DNA from: [Clostridium] fimetarium
Lineage (GTDB): Bacteria > Bacillota > Clostridia > Lachnospirales > Lachnospiraceae
Assembly (NCBI RefSeq): GCF_900111235.1
Contig: NZ_FOJI01000022.1
Coordinates: 1 to 63,163, forward strand
Reading direction: 5' to 3'
Length of the DNA stretch: 63,163 bases
Position numbers and translations under genes: made by a program. The notes beneath the pieces were generated by a model. It saw only the letters and a program-made list of their open reading frames with translations, made no database searches and was not told the origin of the DNA. Within the stretch, counting starts at the first letter, position 1. Each line of letters begins with the position of its first letter. Shown here piece by piece: positions 51,792 to 60,804 of the stretch.

Positions 51792-53132
51792 ATGAAAAGA
51801 AACACAAATATATTAAATCCATATTTTAAAAAAGATTACCCTGTCATTGAAAGTGGAAATGGAATCTATATGTATACCGAAGATGGAAAAGAAATTATTG
51901 ATGGATCGAGTGGATCTGTTTTGATAAGTCTCGGTCATGGACAAAGTGAAATGGGAGAAACATTAAAAGCGCAGGCTGATAAAATTTCATTTGCATATCG
52001 ATGGGATTGTATAACACAAGTTCTAGAAGATGCAAGTAAATGTGTGTGTGATGTATCAGATGGCGATTTCACGAAAGTGTTTTTTGTCTGCGGGGGTTCG
52101 GAAGCTGTAGAAATATCTATGAAGTTGGCAAGACGTTATTTCTTGAATTTGGGGAAAAAAGAAAAATTTAAATTAATTTCCAGACATCAAAGTTACCATG
52201 GGAGTACGATGGGTGCCCTTTCCTTGACTGCTTTTCCAGCAAGACAGGAAGGCTATAAAGATTATTTGTTTAATCAGGGACATATTGCACCGGCTTATTG
52301 CTATCGTTGTTGGTATGGAAAAGACTGCAATTCCTGTAATCATGAATGTGCAGAAGCATTAGAAGAAGAAATATTAAAGCAGGGACCTGACACAGTAGCG
52401 GCTTTCATTATGGAACCTGTATCTGGTATGTCTTTGGTTGGAGCACATGGAGATAAAGAATATTTTAAGAAAATACGACAGATTTGTGATAAATATGATG
52501 TACTCCTTATTTTTGACGAAGTAATGTGTGGAATTGGAAGAACAGGAGAAGTATTTGCATATCAGAATTTTGATGTAAAGCCTGATATCGTTGCTTTAGG
52601 AAAGGCAATATCTGGAGGATATTTTCCAGTAGGAGCAGTTGCGTGCTCACAGAAAGTCTATGATGCAATTGATGCTAACACAGCAGAGTTTCCAGCAGGA
52701 TATTCATGGGCAGGGAATCCATTAGGAGCGGCTGTTGTTTGCAAAAACTTTGAAATTTTAAAAAGAGAGAAATTAGTGGAGTCCGTATCCGAAAAAGGGG
52801 AATATCTAAAAAACAAACTGCTAGAAGTAGCCCAAAAGCATAAAATCATTGGAGATGTCAGAGGCATGGGTCTCATGGTTGGAATCGAATTTGTAATGGA
52901 TAAAGATACGAAAGAGTCATTTCCACCAGAACAAAAAGTGAGCGCAATGTTTTCAAAAGCAGTTTTAAGCGAAAATATGTTTATAGAAACAAGTACAGGT
53001 TGCAACCATGGTAATAAGGGAGATATGGCGATGATAGCACCAGCTTACATAGTAACATTAGAAGAAATTGATGAAATTGTAAGACGGATTGATCATTCAA
53101 TCATACAGATTGAAAAACAACTGGGATTATGA
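51792..53132 (+). CDS. Class III PLP-dependent aminotransferase
   Basis: A 446-residue omega/beta-aminotransferase-fold enzyme. PLP lysine K271 is in ALGKAISGGYFP, Asp in LLIFDEVMCGIGRTG (D242), and the phosphate loop is CGGSEAVEIS (100-109). This class transaminates amines away from the alpha carbon, such as beta- or omega-amino acids. An unusual segment, CYRCWYGKDCNSCNHEC (170-186), packs five cysteines and could bind a metal. The enzyme probably removes the amino group of the imported compound. GGAAGAAAAC precedes ATG 51792; CoA-transferase genes follow. Confidence 0.92.
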   Translation: MKRNTNILNPYFKKDYPVIESGNGIYMYTEDGKEIIDGSSGSVLISLGHGQSEMGETLKAQADKISFAYRWDCITQVLEDASKCVCDVSDGDFTKVFFVCGGSEAVEISMKLARRYFLNLGKKEKFKLISRHQSYHGSTMGALSLTAFPARQEGYKDYLFNQGHIAPAYCYRCWYGKDCNSCNHECAEALEEEILKQGPDTVAAFIMEPVSGMSLVGAHGDKEYFKKIRQICDKYDVLLIFDEVMCGIGRTGEVFAYQNFDVKPDIVALGKAISGGYFPVGAVACSQKVYDAIDANTAEFPAGYSWAGNPLGAAVVCKNFEILKREKLVESVSEKGEYLKNKLLEVAQKHKIIGDVRGMGLMVGIEFVMDKDTKESFPPEQKVSAMFSKAVLSENMFIETSTGCNHGNKGDMAMIAPAYIVTLEEIDEIVRRIDHSIIQIEKQLGL

Positions 53133-53142
53133 GGTGCTAATT

Positions 53143-53844
53143 ATGATAGAAAATATATTTAAAAAAATTCAAACATTAGATAAAGCAATGGAACATATTC
53201 AGGATGGAGTAACCCTCATGGTAGGCGGATTTGGTGGCGTTGGAGCTCCACCCTTGCTTTGCAAGGGTATCCTAGATAAAAATGTGCGGGATATAACCTT
53301 GATTAGTAACGACGCAAGTTTTCCGAATGTAGGAGTTGGTCCTATTGTATGTAATGGTCAAGTGAAAAAAATGATTACCACGCACATTGGTTCCAATCCA
53401 TTTGCCGGAAAGAGAATGAACGATAAACTGATGGAAGTGACATTCATACCGCAGGGAACATTTTGCGAACAAATCCGTGCTGGCGCTATGGGTCTTGGTG
53501 GAGTATTGATTGATACAGGAATTGATACGATTATTGCCGAGGGCTATGAAAAATATAAATTAAACAATAAAGATTATATGATTGCACCTGCAATAACAGC
53601 AGAAGTTGCAATCATTTATGCAAAAAAGGCAGATACATACGGAAACCTTGTTTATGATAAGACTGCTAGATGCAGCAATCCGATTATGGCAGCGGCCTGC
53701 GATTATGTCATCGTACAGGCAGACGAAATTGTTGCGTTAGGTGAACTGGATCCAGAAGAAATTATAACATCTGGAATCTATGTAGATATGATTATTTCAG
53801 GAAAAGGAGGCGAATGGAAATGGGCATGGGAAAAAAAGAATTAA
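53143..53844 (+). CDS. 3-oxoacid CoA-transferase subunit A (AtoD-like)
   Basis: A 233-residue CoA-transferase family I alpha subunit. VTLMVGGFGGVGAPPLL is the glycine-rich CoA loop, and GNLVYDKTARCSNPIMAAA and GELDPEEIITSGIYVD are family motifs of AtoD/ScoA/CtfA. With subunit B it moves CoA from acetyl-CoA, butyryl-CoA or similar to a 3-keto acid. ATG 53143 follows GAGGTG; an in-frame ATG at 53089 lies inside the aminotransferase. It overlaps the subunit B gene by 31 nt. Confidence 0.94.
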   Translation: MIENIFKKIQTLDKAMEHIQDGVTLMVGGFGGVGAPPLLCKGILDKNVRDITLISNDASFPNVGVGPIVCNGQVKKMITTHIGSNPFAGKRMNDKLMEVTFIPQGTFCEQIRAGAMGLGGVLIDTGIDTIIAEGYEKYKLNNKDYMIAPAITAEVAIIYAKKADTYGNLVYDKTARCSNPIMAAACDYVIVQADEIVALGELDPEEIITSGIYVDMIISGKGGEWKWAWEKKN

Positions 53845-54503
53845 TGGCAAAACGTGCAGCGATGGAAGTTCCTTCATATAGTGTGATCAATCTTGGTATC
53901 GGAATTCCAACTATGGTAGCAAATTATCTCCCAGAAGAGAAGTATGTAATGATTCAAGGAGAAAATGGACTTCTTGGAATAGGAAAAGCTCCAAACGCTG
54001 GAATGGAAGACCCCAATATTATTAATGCAGGTGGAATTCCATGTACATTAGTAAAAGGGGGTTCTTTTTTTGATAGTGGAACTTCATTTGGGATGATTCG
54101 TAAAGGTCATATTGATATTTCTTTTTTAGGAGCATTGGAAGTGGATCAGGATGCTAATTTGGCTAACTGGATTGTTCCTGGTAAAATAGTACCCGGAATG
54201 GGTGGGGGAATGGAACTGGCACAAAATGCAAAAAAAGTAATTATACTTTCAATGCAAACAGATAAAAAGGGAGAGTCAAAAATACGAAAAAATTGTACAT
54301 TGCCAATTACGGCAAAAAATTGTGTGGATATGATTATTACTGATATGGCAGTTTTTCAGTTTGAGAATCAAAAACTGGTATTAAAAGAGATATTTGCGGA
54401 TACAACGGTGCAGGAAGTAATAGATAAGACAGAAGCAGAAATTATAGTGGATAAACAAATTAAAATTATACCGATAGAACTTTCTGAAAATGAGGTGATA
54501 TAA
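53814..54503 (+). CDS. 3-oxoacid CoA-transferase subunit B (AtoA-like)
   Basis: A 229-residue beta subunit. The catalytic glutamate lies in QGENGLLGIG, which forms the enzyme-CoA thioester. NLGIGIPTMVANYLP, GGSFFDSGTSFGMIRKGHIDISFLGALEVD and VPGMGGGMELAQNAKKVI are hallmark segments. AGGAGG at 53803-53808 sits 5 nt before ATG 53814. Stop and thiolase start are contiguous. The subunits together should activate the keto acid made by the aminotransferase. Confidence 0.95.
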   Translation: MEMGMGKKELMAKRAAMEVPSYSVINLGIGIPTMVANYLPEEKYVMIQGENGLLGIGKAPNAGMEDPNIINAGGIPCTLVKGGSFFDSGTSFGMIRKGHIDISFLGALEVDQDANLANWIVPGKIVPGMGGGMELAQNAKKVIILSMQTDKKGESKIRKNCTLPITAKNCVDMIITDMAVFQFENQKLVLKEIFADTTVQEVIDKTEAEIIVDKQIKIIPIELSENEVI

Positions 54504-55679
54504 ATGGAAAACGATGTAGTTATCGTTTCAGCAGTTAGAACAGCAGTTGGTAAATATGCGGGAACTCTAGCACCTTGTAAAGATTATGAATTGGGTGGTA
54601 TTGTTATCAAAGAAGCAATCAGACGGGCAGGATTATCGGGAAATGAAATTGATGATGTTTATTTTGGTAATTTACTAGGGGTGCCAGGAAATGTTGCTAA
54701 GGTTGCAGCGATGGCGGCTGGGTTACCAGATCATGTGCCTGCAGTTACTATAGATAGGCAATGTGCATCAAGTTTAGAAGCACTAAGTATTGCTACGGCA
54801 ATGATTCGAAGCGGTATGGGAGAGGTATATATAGTCGGAGGCTGTGAAAGCATGACAAATCGACCTTACTATATGGCGAAACAGACACGTGGGTATGATG
54901 GTAACCCACCGCATTTTTTAGGGAATATGTTTGTACCAGAAGTTGGGTTTGAACAAATTGGAATGGGTGATACTGCTGAAAATATTTTGGATGAGTATGA
55001 TATATCTAGAGAAGAATTAGATCAGTATGCATATGAAAGCCATCAAAAAGCACTGGCAGCTATAGAACATCAAGTCTTTAAAAATCAGATTGTACCGGTA
55101 GAGATTTTAGAAAAAAAAAGAAGCATTTGCTTTGATCTAGATGAGGGACCAAGAATAGAAACGAGTCCGGAAAAACTTGCAAAATTGAGACCATTATTCC
55201 GTACAGGTGGGAAAGTGACCGCTGGAAATAGTTGCTCCATGAACGATGGAGCTTCGGCATTGGTTGTTATGAGCCGTAGAAAAGCAAACCAGCTTGGATG
55301 TAAAATTATGGTAAGTGTTCATTCGGCAGCGGCTGTTGGTTTAGATTATAAAAAGATGGGTTTAGGTCCTATCTATGCAGTAGAAAAACTACTTGCTAAA
55401 ACTGGTATTAAAAAAGAAGAAATAGATTTGATTGAATTGAATGAAGCATTTGCAAGTCAGTCAATTGCATGCCTAAGGACATTAAACTTTAATCGAGATA
55501 TTGTAAATGTAAATGGAGGAGCGATTGCCTTAGGACATCCACTTTCTGCTACAGGTGCAATACTAATTACTAAATTAATATATGAAATGAAAAGAAGAAA
55601 AGTCAAGAATGGGTTAGTTACTATGTGTATCGGCGGTGGTCAAGGTATGGCTATGTTGATTCAAAATGAAGATGAATGA
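54504..55679 (+). CDS. Thiolase (acetyl-CoA acyltransferase type)
   Basis: A 391-residue thiolase. The nucleophile cysteine is in IDRQCASSLEAL (C88), with NEAFASQS, GGAIALGHPLSATGA and CIGGGQGMAM supplying the active-site Asn-Glu-Ala-Phe loop, His and second Cys. It cleaves a 3-ketoacyl-CoA with CoA to acetyl-CoA and a shorter acyl-CoA. No beta-oxidation dehydrogenase or hydratase is encoded nearby, so the 3-ketoacyl-CoA must come directly from the CoA-transferase. GAGGTGAT precedes ATG 54504. It overlaps the next frame's ATGA. Confidence 0.95.
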   Translation: MENDVVIVSAVRTAVGKYAGTLAPCKDYELGGIVIKEAIRRAGLSGNEIDDVYFGNLLGVPGNVAKVAAMAAGLPDHVPAVTIDRQCASSLEALSIATAMIRSGMGEVYIVGGCESMTNRPYYMAKQTRGYDGNPPHFLGNMFVPEVGFEQIGMGDTAENILDEYDISREELDQYAYESHQKALAAIEHQVFKNQIVPVEILEKKRSICFDLDEGPRIETSPEKLAKLRPLFRTGGKVTAGNSCSMNDGASALVVMSRRKANQLGCKIMVSVHSAAAVGLDYKKMGLGPIYAVEKLLAKTGIKKEEIDLIELNEAFASQSIACLRTLNFNRDIVNVNGGAIALGHPLSATGAILITKLIYEMKRRKVKNGLVTMCIGGGQGMAMLIQNEDE

Positions 55680-55690
55680 TAGGAGAATTA

Positions 55691-57106
55691 ATGATGAAAA
55701 TGAAAGAGTTAAAAAATGAAATGCTCTCTTGGATTGATCATCATCAGGAGGAATTCAGTGATATTGCAAAGTATATATGGGAAAATCCTGAATTAGGACT
55801 AGAAGAATATGAGGCTTCTGATATTTTAGTAAAAACATTAGAAAAATATGGGTTTCAAGTCAAAAGAGGCTTATCAGGAATGCCAACCTCATTTATTGCT
55901 GAATATGGGAATGGAAAACCTATTATTGCTTATAATGCTGAATATGATTGCCTTCCTGGATTGTCTCAAGAGTGTATGACAGATAATAAAAAAGCAATCA
56001 TAAAAGGGGCACCTGGGCATGGATGTGGCCATAATATATTAGGAACATCGCAAGTCCTAGCAGCAGTGGCGTTGCGTTTTGTATTGGAAGAAAAAAATAT
56101 TCCTGGAACAATAAAAGTATTTGGCTCACCAGCTGAAGAATTGTGTGTAGGGAAACCATTTATGGCAAAAGACGGTTGTTATAAAAACGTTGATTGTTTT
56201 TTAGATTGGCATCCATGGAGCTATAACAAAGCACACTATGATACTTGCGGCGCTTATTTTAGTGTGAAATATCATTTTAAAGGGAAAAATTGTCATGGGA
56301 ATTCTCCTTGGCAAGGTAGAAGTGCGTTGGATGCAGCAATACTTATGGGTACATCCATTGAATTTCTACGAGAACATTATGAGCCGGCAGCAGCCGATAG
56401 AGCCAATACAATTAATTATACGTTTTCTGAAACAGGTCCGGAGTTTCCAAGTGTTGTACCAGATAAAGCTACGTTGTGGTGCATTGGAAGGTTTAATACT
56501 TCAAAACAGTTGGAAGATATCCTTGATCGTGTTGATAAATGTGCACAGGGTGGAGCATTAGCAACCGATACAAGTGTTGAAAGGGAATTTATTACAGCAA
56601 GTCATGAAAAAATACCTAATAAAATACTGTCTAGAGTATTATATGATAATTTTGTAGAGTTGGGAGCTCCAGCATTTACAGAAGAAGAACAGAGCATGGC
56701 TAGATCAATGCAAAAGGCAGATGAAGTAGAAGAAACTGGTTTAGATACGGATATCATGGAGTTTGGAACAAGTGGAACTGTATTATGTGACACCTCAGAA
56801 TTCAGTTGGAATGCTCCATATGCAACCTTTTGGATGACAGCAGCACCGGAGGGGGGATGGCATAACTGGAAGGTTACCTCTAGTGTAGGAAGTAGTATTG
56901 GTATGAAATCTATGATTCAGGCAGCTAAATTATTAGCGGTATCAGGAATTGATTTGTTTTTGCAGCCAGATATAATTGTCAAGGCGCAGAAAGAGTGGTG
57001 CGAAAGAATGAATGGAAGAACGTATCGTTCGTTGCTCCCAGAAGGTACAAAACCGCCGCTTGGAATCAATGCTGAGACAATGGATAAATATAAAAGTAAA
57101 AAATAG
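55691..57106 (+). CDS. AbgB-like M20 family amidohydrolase
   Basis: A 471-residue M20D peptidase-fold amidohydrolase resembling AbgB, which hydrolyses p-aminobenzoyl-glutamate. Metal-ligand motifs: YNAEYDCLPGLS, GAPGHGCGHN, GSPAEELCVGKP, and the dimerisation lid KNCHGNSPWQGRSALDAAILM. The substrates of this group are N-acylated amino acids. In this operon it should release the free amine for the aminotransferase. ATG 55691 follows AGGAG; the earlier in-frame ATG 55676 overlaps the thiolase stop but lies before that site. No signal peptide, so it acts after import. Confidence 0.92.
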   Translation: MMKMKELKNEMLSWIDHHQEEFSDIAKYIWENPELGLEEYEASDILVKTLEKYGFQVKRGLSGMPTSFIAEYGNGKPIIAYNAEYDCLPGLSQECMTDNKKAIIKGAPGHGCGHNILGTSQVLAAVALRFVLEEKNIPGTIKVFGSPAEELCVGKPFMAKDGCYKNVDCFLDWHPWSYNKAHYDTCGAYFSVKYHFKGKNCHGNSPWQGRSALDAAILMGTSIEFLREHYEPAAADRANTINYTFSETGPEFPSVVPDKATLWCIGRFNTSKQLEDILDRVDKCAQGGALATDTSVEREFITASHEKIPNKILSRVLYDNFVELGAPAFTEEEQSMARSMQKADEVEETGLDTDIMEFGTSGTVLCDTSEFSWNAPYATFWMTAAPEGGWHNWKVTSSVGSSIGMKSMIQAAKLLAVSGIDLFLQPDIIVKAQKEWCERMNGRTYRSLLPEGTKPPLGINAETMDKYKSKK

Positions 57107-57120
57107 ACGAGGAGGCATAT

Positions 57121-57714
57121 ATGAAGAAGTACACAATTACTATTACGAGGCAATTTGGAAGCTTAGGAAGACCAATTGCTAAAAAAATGTCTGAAATTTT
57201 AGGAATAGAATATTATGATCGAGAAATTGTGGATGAAGCAGCAAAAAAAATAAAACTTCCTGTTTCAACAGTCAGTAATCAAGAAGAGATTGCAAGAAGT
57301 AACTTCTTTTATATGAAACTTCCTTTGGGAAATAACACATCAGATATACAGGACCATATCTTTGATGTACAAAGAAAAATAATAACTGAATTAGCAGAAA
57401 AAGAAAGTTGTATTATTGTTGGAAGATGTGCGGATTATATTTTACAAGACAAAGAAAACTTGATGAACATATATATATATGCTCCTTATGAAAATAGATT
57501 TTTAAATTGTGTGGAATATTTACATATGAAGCAAGATGTCGCCCGAAAAATGATTTATGAAGTTGATAAAGCAAGAGCGGCTTATCAAATGAGATATGCA
57601 AAATATTTACCAGAAGACATTAACCATAGAAATATACTAATTGACAGTAGTTTTATGGGAATTGATGCAACCGCTGAGTATTTAGCACAAATGGTAAAGA
57701 TAAAGTTTGAATAA
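57121..57714 (+). CDS. Cytidylate-kinase-like family protein
   Basis: A 197-residue protein of the cytidylate-kinase-2 group. It opens ITITRQFGSLGRPIAKKMSEILGIEYYDREIVDEAAKK, where the P-loop is GSLGRPIAKK instead of GSGGREIG-type, then CIIVGRCADYIL and the LID-like YEVDKARAAYQMRYAKYLPEDI. These proteins are frequent in Firmicutes and mostly unassigned; true CMP kinase activity is doubtful as the housekeeping Cmk is normally elsewhere. GAGGAGGCA precedes ATG 57121. It is the last gene of the catabolic operon, before a strong terminator, and may be regulatory or modify an intermediate. Confidence 0.88.
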   Translation: MKKYTITITRQFGSLGRPIAKKMSEILGIEYYDREIVDEAAKKIKLPVSTVSNQEEIARSNFFYMKLPLGNNTSDIQDHIFDVQRKIITELAEKESCIIVGRCADYILQDKENLMNIYIYAPYENRFLNCVEYLHMKQDVARKMIYEVDKARAAYQMRYAKYLPEDINHRNILIDSSFMGIDATAEYLAQMVKIKFE

Positions 57715-57729
57715 AGAGATAGACATATT

Positions 57730-57784
57730 AAAATCTCCAGCCTTTACAAGTTGAAAAACTTTTATGAAGGCTGGAGATTTTTTT
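57730..57784 (+). terminator. Intrinsic terminator of the catabolic operon
   Basis: AAATCTCCAGCCTT (57731-57744) pairs with AAGGCTGGAGATTT (57767-57780), ending in a run of seven T (57778-57784). A partial inner stem lies in the loop. Confidence 0.93.
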
Positions 57785-58031
57785 GAATATAATTAATAAT
57801 ACAACCGACATTGTAATTACAAAAAGGAGAGTCGTAATATACTATATTGGGACATAATCATTTGTGGTATAAGAGGGTATTAGTATGATATAATATCTGA
57901 TATATATTTAGAAAAGCAATCTAAGGTTAGCTCTACCTGCTTTTTCTGGGAAAAACGCTTCTCATAATTATTTGTGACTTGAGCGTAAGAGGAAGGAAAG
58001 ATAAAATATACATAATGAGGGGGAAAAAGAT
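57785..58031 (+). promoter_or_regulatory. Intergenic leader of the phosphodiesterase gene
   Basis: No gene is visible. A TATAAT near 57890 is a possible -10 box, but no good -35 is spaced correctly. GAGGGGGAAA at the end is the ribosome binding site of the next gene. Confidence 0.3.
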
Positions 58032-59126
58032 ATGTACGCAGATTATGAGAATAGTATTGTAAATCTTGCAAGCTCTATTTTGAAATATTTTGGTGCCAAG
58101 AGTGAACATAATACACTCGAATATGTAGATGAGCTTTTGAAGGATGAATATAAAAATGTAGTGGTTATATTGTTAGATGGATTGGGTATTGATGCCTTAC
58201 AACACCATTTAGCAGAAAATAGTTTCTTTAGAAAACATTTGATAAAGGAATATTCATCTGTATTTCCTTCAACTACTACATCCGCAACAACATCTTTAGA
58301 AAGTGGATTAACTCCGTTAGAACATGGATGGCTAGGATGGAGTTTGTATTTTAGTGAATTAGATAAAGTTGTAAATGCATTTATTAATACAGAAAAAGAT
58401 ACAGATACACAGGCAGCAGATTATCATGTTGCAAGTAAATACATTCCATATAAAAGTATATACCAAAAAATCAAAGATGCCGGCATGGCAAATGCATTTA
58501 GTGTATCAAAATTTGGAAGTAATAAAATAGAGTCATTTAATGAATTGACAAATGAAATAACGCGGCTATGTGCAACTTCTGAGAAAAAATACATTTATGG
58601 TTATTGGGAAAATCCTGATCTCTTAATGCATGAGACTGGTTGTTATAGTAGTGAAGTCACAGAGATCATAAATAAGCTTCAAAATAAATTGGAAGTTATG
58701 TGTGAAAAATTATCTGATACGTTAGTAATCGTGACGGCAGACCATGGACATTGTAATTTGAAAAACTATATTTTAACCGATTATCCGAAGTTGTTTAAAA
58801 TGTTAAAACATCCAATTTCTATTGAAACAAGAGCTATAGCATTCCATATTAAAGATGAATTTTTGAATGATTTTCCTATAGAATTTAAAAGTAGTTTTAA
58901 AAATGAATTCTTATTACTTTCAAAGAAAGAGGTAATAGAAAACAATATATGTGGCAATGGGAAAATGCATCCCAAATTTGAAGAATTTATAGGAGACTAT
59001 TTAGCGATAGCAATCAGTGATAAGGGTATCGTGTATTCTAAAGATTCAAACCAATTCATTTCAAATCATGCTGGCATGACGGAACAAGAAATGAAGATAC
59101 CTATTATAGCAATTGGCATGAAATAA
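58032..59126 (+). CDS. Alkaline-phosphatase-superfamily phosphodiesterase
   Basis: A 364-residue member of the type I phosphodiesterase/nucleotide pyrophosphatase family. Metal and nucleophile residues are visible: VVVILLDGLGIDAL (Asp), SVFPSTTTSATTS (nucleophile Thr), PLEHGWLGWSLYF, VTADHGH and SNHAGMTEQEMKIP. No signal peptide or membrane anchor is seen, so it is probably cytosolic, unlike many relatives. It may hydrolyse a phosphodiester or phosphonate. GAGGGGGAAAAAG precedes ATG 58032. It follows the catabolic operon but is separated by the terminator. Confidence 0.88.
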   Translation: MYADYENSIVNLASSILKYFGAKSEHNTLEYVDELLKDEYKNVVVILLDGLGIDALQHHLAENSFFRKHLIKEYSSVFPSTTTSATTSLESGLTPLEHGWLGWSLYFSELDKVVNAFINTEKDTDTQAADYHVASKYIPYKSIYQKIKDAGMANAFSVSKFGSNKIESFNELTNEITRLCATSEKKYIYGYWENPDLLMHETGCYSSEVTEIINKLQNKLEVMCEKLSDTLVIVTADHGHCNLKNYILTDYPKLFKMLKHPISIETRAIAFHIKDEFLNDFPIEFKSSFKNEFLLLSKKEVIENNICGNGKMHPKFEEFIGDYLAIAISDKGIVYSKDSNQFISNHAGMTEQEMKIPIIAIGMK

Positions 59127-59210
59127 AATGATGACATAGTGAAAATAAAACCATTTATAAAAATAGAATTTTTTTTACATAATTAACTGAAAAGGTAGGA
59201 TCGAATTGTT

Positions 59211-59663
59211 ATGAAAAAGAAGTGTTGTGTTATTTCCAATATAGTTCTGTTGTGTTGGTATTTTTTAGCTATGATAGGCGTTTACTTTGAAAATAGTTAT
59301 TTGGTAACTAGATCATATAAAGATGAGTGGATTTTTATGGTTATTACATTGATTGCATTTATTGTGTTTTTGCTCAAAGAAAAAATAGGAAAATTTATAC
59401 TTATAATATGGCTATTAATGTGGTTTGTCACACAGTTTTTGAGTCATGAATGGTACACAATATATGGAAGTGGATTTATGGGAAGCATGGAGGGAAAAAT
59501 TGAATATTTTAAAGGCGCAATAAAATTTTCCAATTCTAAAACAGTGTATATCCCAGATGTTTATCATACTATTTTGCATATCTTGATAATTGTCACATTG
59601 GTTATAACAATTATTTATAGTGTCGATAAAAAGAAAAGAAATAAATTCCAAATTGTTGAGTAA
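59211..59663 (+). CDS. Small four-helix membrane protein, unknown function
   Basis: A 150-residue protein with hydrophobic segments at about 8-27, 40-56, 60-77 and 119-140. Between the last two is a soluble loop, LSHEWYTIYGSGFMGSMEGKIEYFKGAIKF. The start MKKKCC and the basic tail KKKRNKFQIVE suggest both ends lie in the cytosol. No family recognised. AAAAGGTAGG upstream of ATG 59211 gives a ribosome binding site. No operon partner. Confidence 0.7.
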   Translation: MKKKCCVISNIVLLCWYFLAMIGVYFENSYLVTRSYKDEWIFMVITLIAFIVFLLKEKIGKFILIIWLLMWFVTQFLSHEWYTIYGSGFMGSMEGKIEYFKGAIKFSNSKTVYIPDVYHTILHILIIVTLVITIIYSVDKKKRNKFQIVE

Positions 59664-59783
59664 TGTTGTAGCTTTTTATTGATTTCTTAGTCGTGGAATG
59701 TAAATAATACTGTCCAATTAATAATAATTATAGAAAGCTCAATAAACGATAAATCACGAAAAAATTAAGAAAGACGGCGGCAT

Positions 59784-60554
59784 ATGATTACAATTTATGA
59801 TTGGTTTGGTTATGAATTGCCAATAAAGGAACGTTATCGGATGATAAAAGAAGCAGGGTTTGATGGCGTTTTATTATGGTGGAGTGAATACTTAGGTCGG
59901 AATGATTATCGAAGCGGTCCACAAATTGTTCGGGAAGCGGGACTTGATATAGAAAATATACACACACCATTCCAAGTCCAAGACAATATATGGCTTGATA
60001 ATCTGGATGGTGAAGCTTCTATTAATTGTTATTTGCAATGTTTGAAGGATTGTACTGAATTTGAGATTCCGACAATGGTGGTGCATTTGCCCGACGATGA
60101 CAAACCATATAATTCATTGGGATTATATAGAATCAAGAAAATTGCTGAAAAGGCTGAACAGCTAGGGGTCAATGTTGCATTGGAGAATTTACGGAATTTC
60201 ACCAATTTGTCCTATATGCTGGAGCAAGTAGATTCCGAGCGCTTAGGATTTTGTTATGACTGCTGCCATCACTATCACTATTATCCGAGCTATGATTTAT
60301 TATCCATGTATAGTTCTCGTTTGATGGCATTACATTTACATGATTATAACGGAAATACAATACATCAATTACCCTTTGACGGTACAATTGATTGGCCTGT
60401 AGCTATGAAAAAAATCGCCGAAACTGGTTATTCCGGTCCGACTGCAATAGAGGCCATGAATTGGAGCTATAAGGATTTATCTATAGAGGAATTTTTACAA
60501 AAAGCGTATGTTCAAGCAAAAAAGTTGGAAGCATTAAAACTCTATAAGCTATGA
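59784..60554 (+). CDS. TIM-barrel sugar phosphate isomerase/epimerase
   Basis: A 256-residue xylose-isomerase-like TIM-barrel protein. Likely metal ligands are the glutamate in VNVALENLRNF, the Asp/His in GFCYDCCHHYHYYP, the histidine in LMALHLHDYNG and the final glutamate in GPTAIEAMNWSY. Length and order fit the IolE/IolI-type family. It could isomerise or epimerise a sugar, sugar phosphate or inosose. AAGACGGCGGC lies upstream of ATG 59784. No sugar kinase or transporter is adjacent; the importer at 38-43 kb is distant. Confidence 0.9.
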   Translation: MITIYDWFGYELPIKERYRMIKEAGFDGVLLWWSEYLGRNDYRSGPQIVREAGLDIENIHTPFQVQDNIWLDNLDGEASINCYLQCLKDCTEFEIPTMVVHLPDDDKPYNSLGLYRIKKIAEKAEQLGVNVALENLRNFTNLSYMLEQVDSERLGFCYDCCHHYHYYPSYDLLSMYSSRLMALHLHDYNGNTIHQLPFDGTIDWPVAMKKIAETGYSGPTAIEAMNWSYKDLSIEEFLQKAYVQAKKLEALKLYKL

Positions 60555-60804
60555 TAACGGAAATTTTTCAAAACAAACTAAACAATTCATTATGATGAAA
60601 ACAAAGTAATAAGGGATGGAGCTAAATTTGAGAATATTAATCTATAAAACTTACATAAATGGGAAATAAAGGCAAATACGCTATGAAATAATAATTATAT
60701 TTGATATAATATTATCAAGTTTAGAGATTATCAAACAATTAAAATGAACGGGGATTTATAGATTTATTTTAATTAATTACATTTTATAGTGAGAGGAAAA
60801 AATA

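Noticed and set aside
48213-57714. Purine catabolism, suggested by the PucR name
   Set aside because: No xanthine, allantoin or urate enzyme is present; PucR-type regulators control many other pathways.
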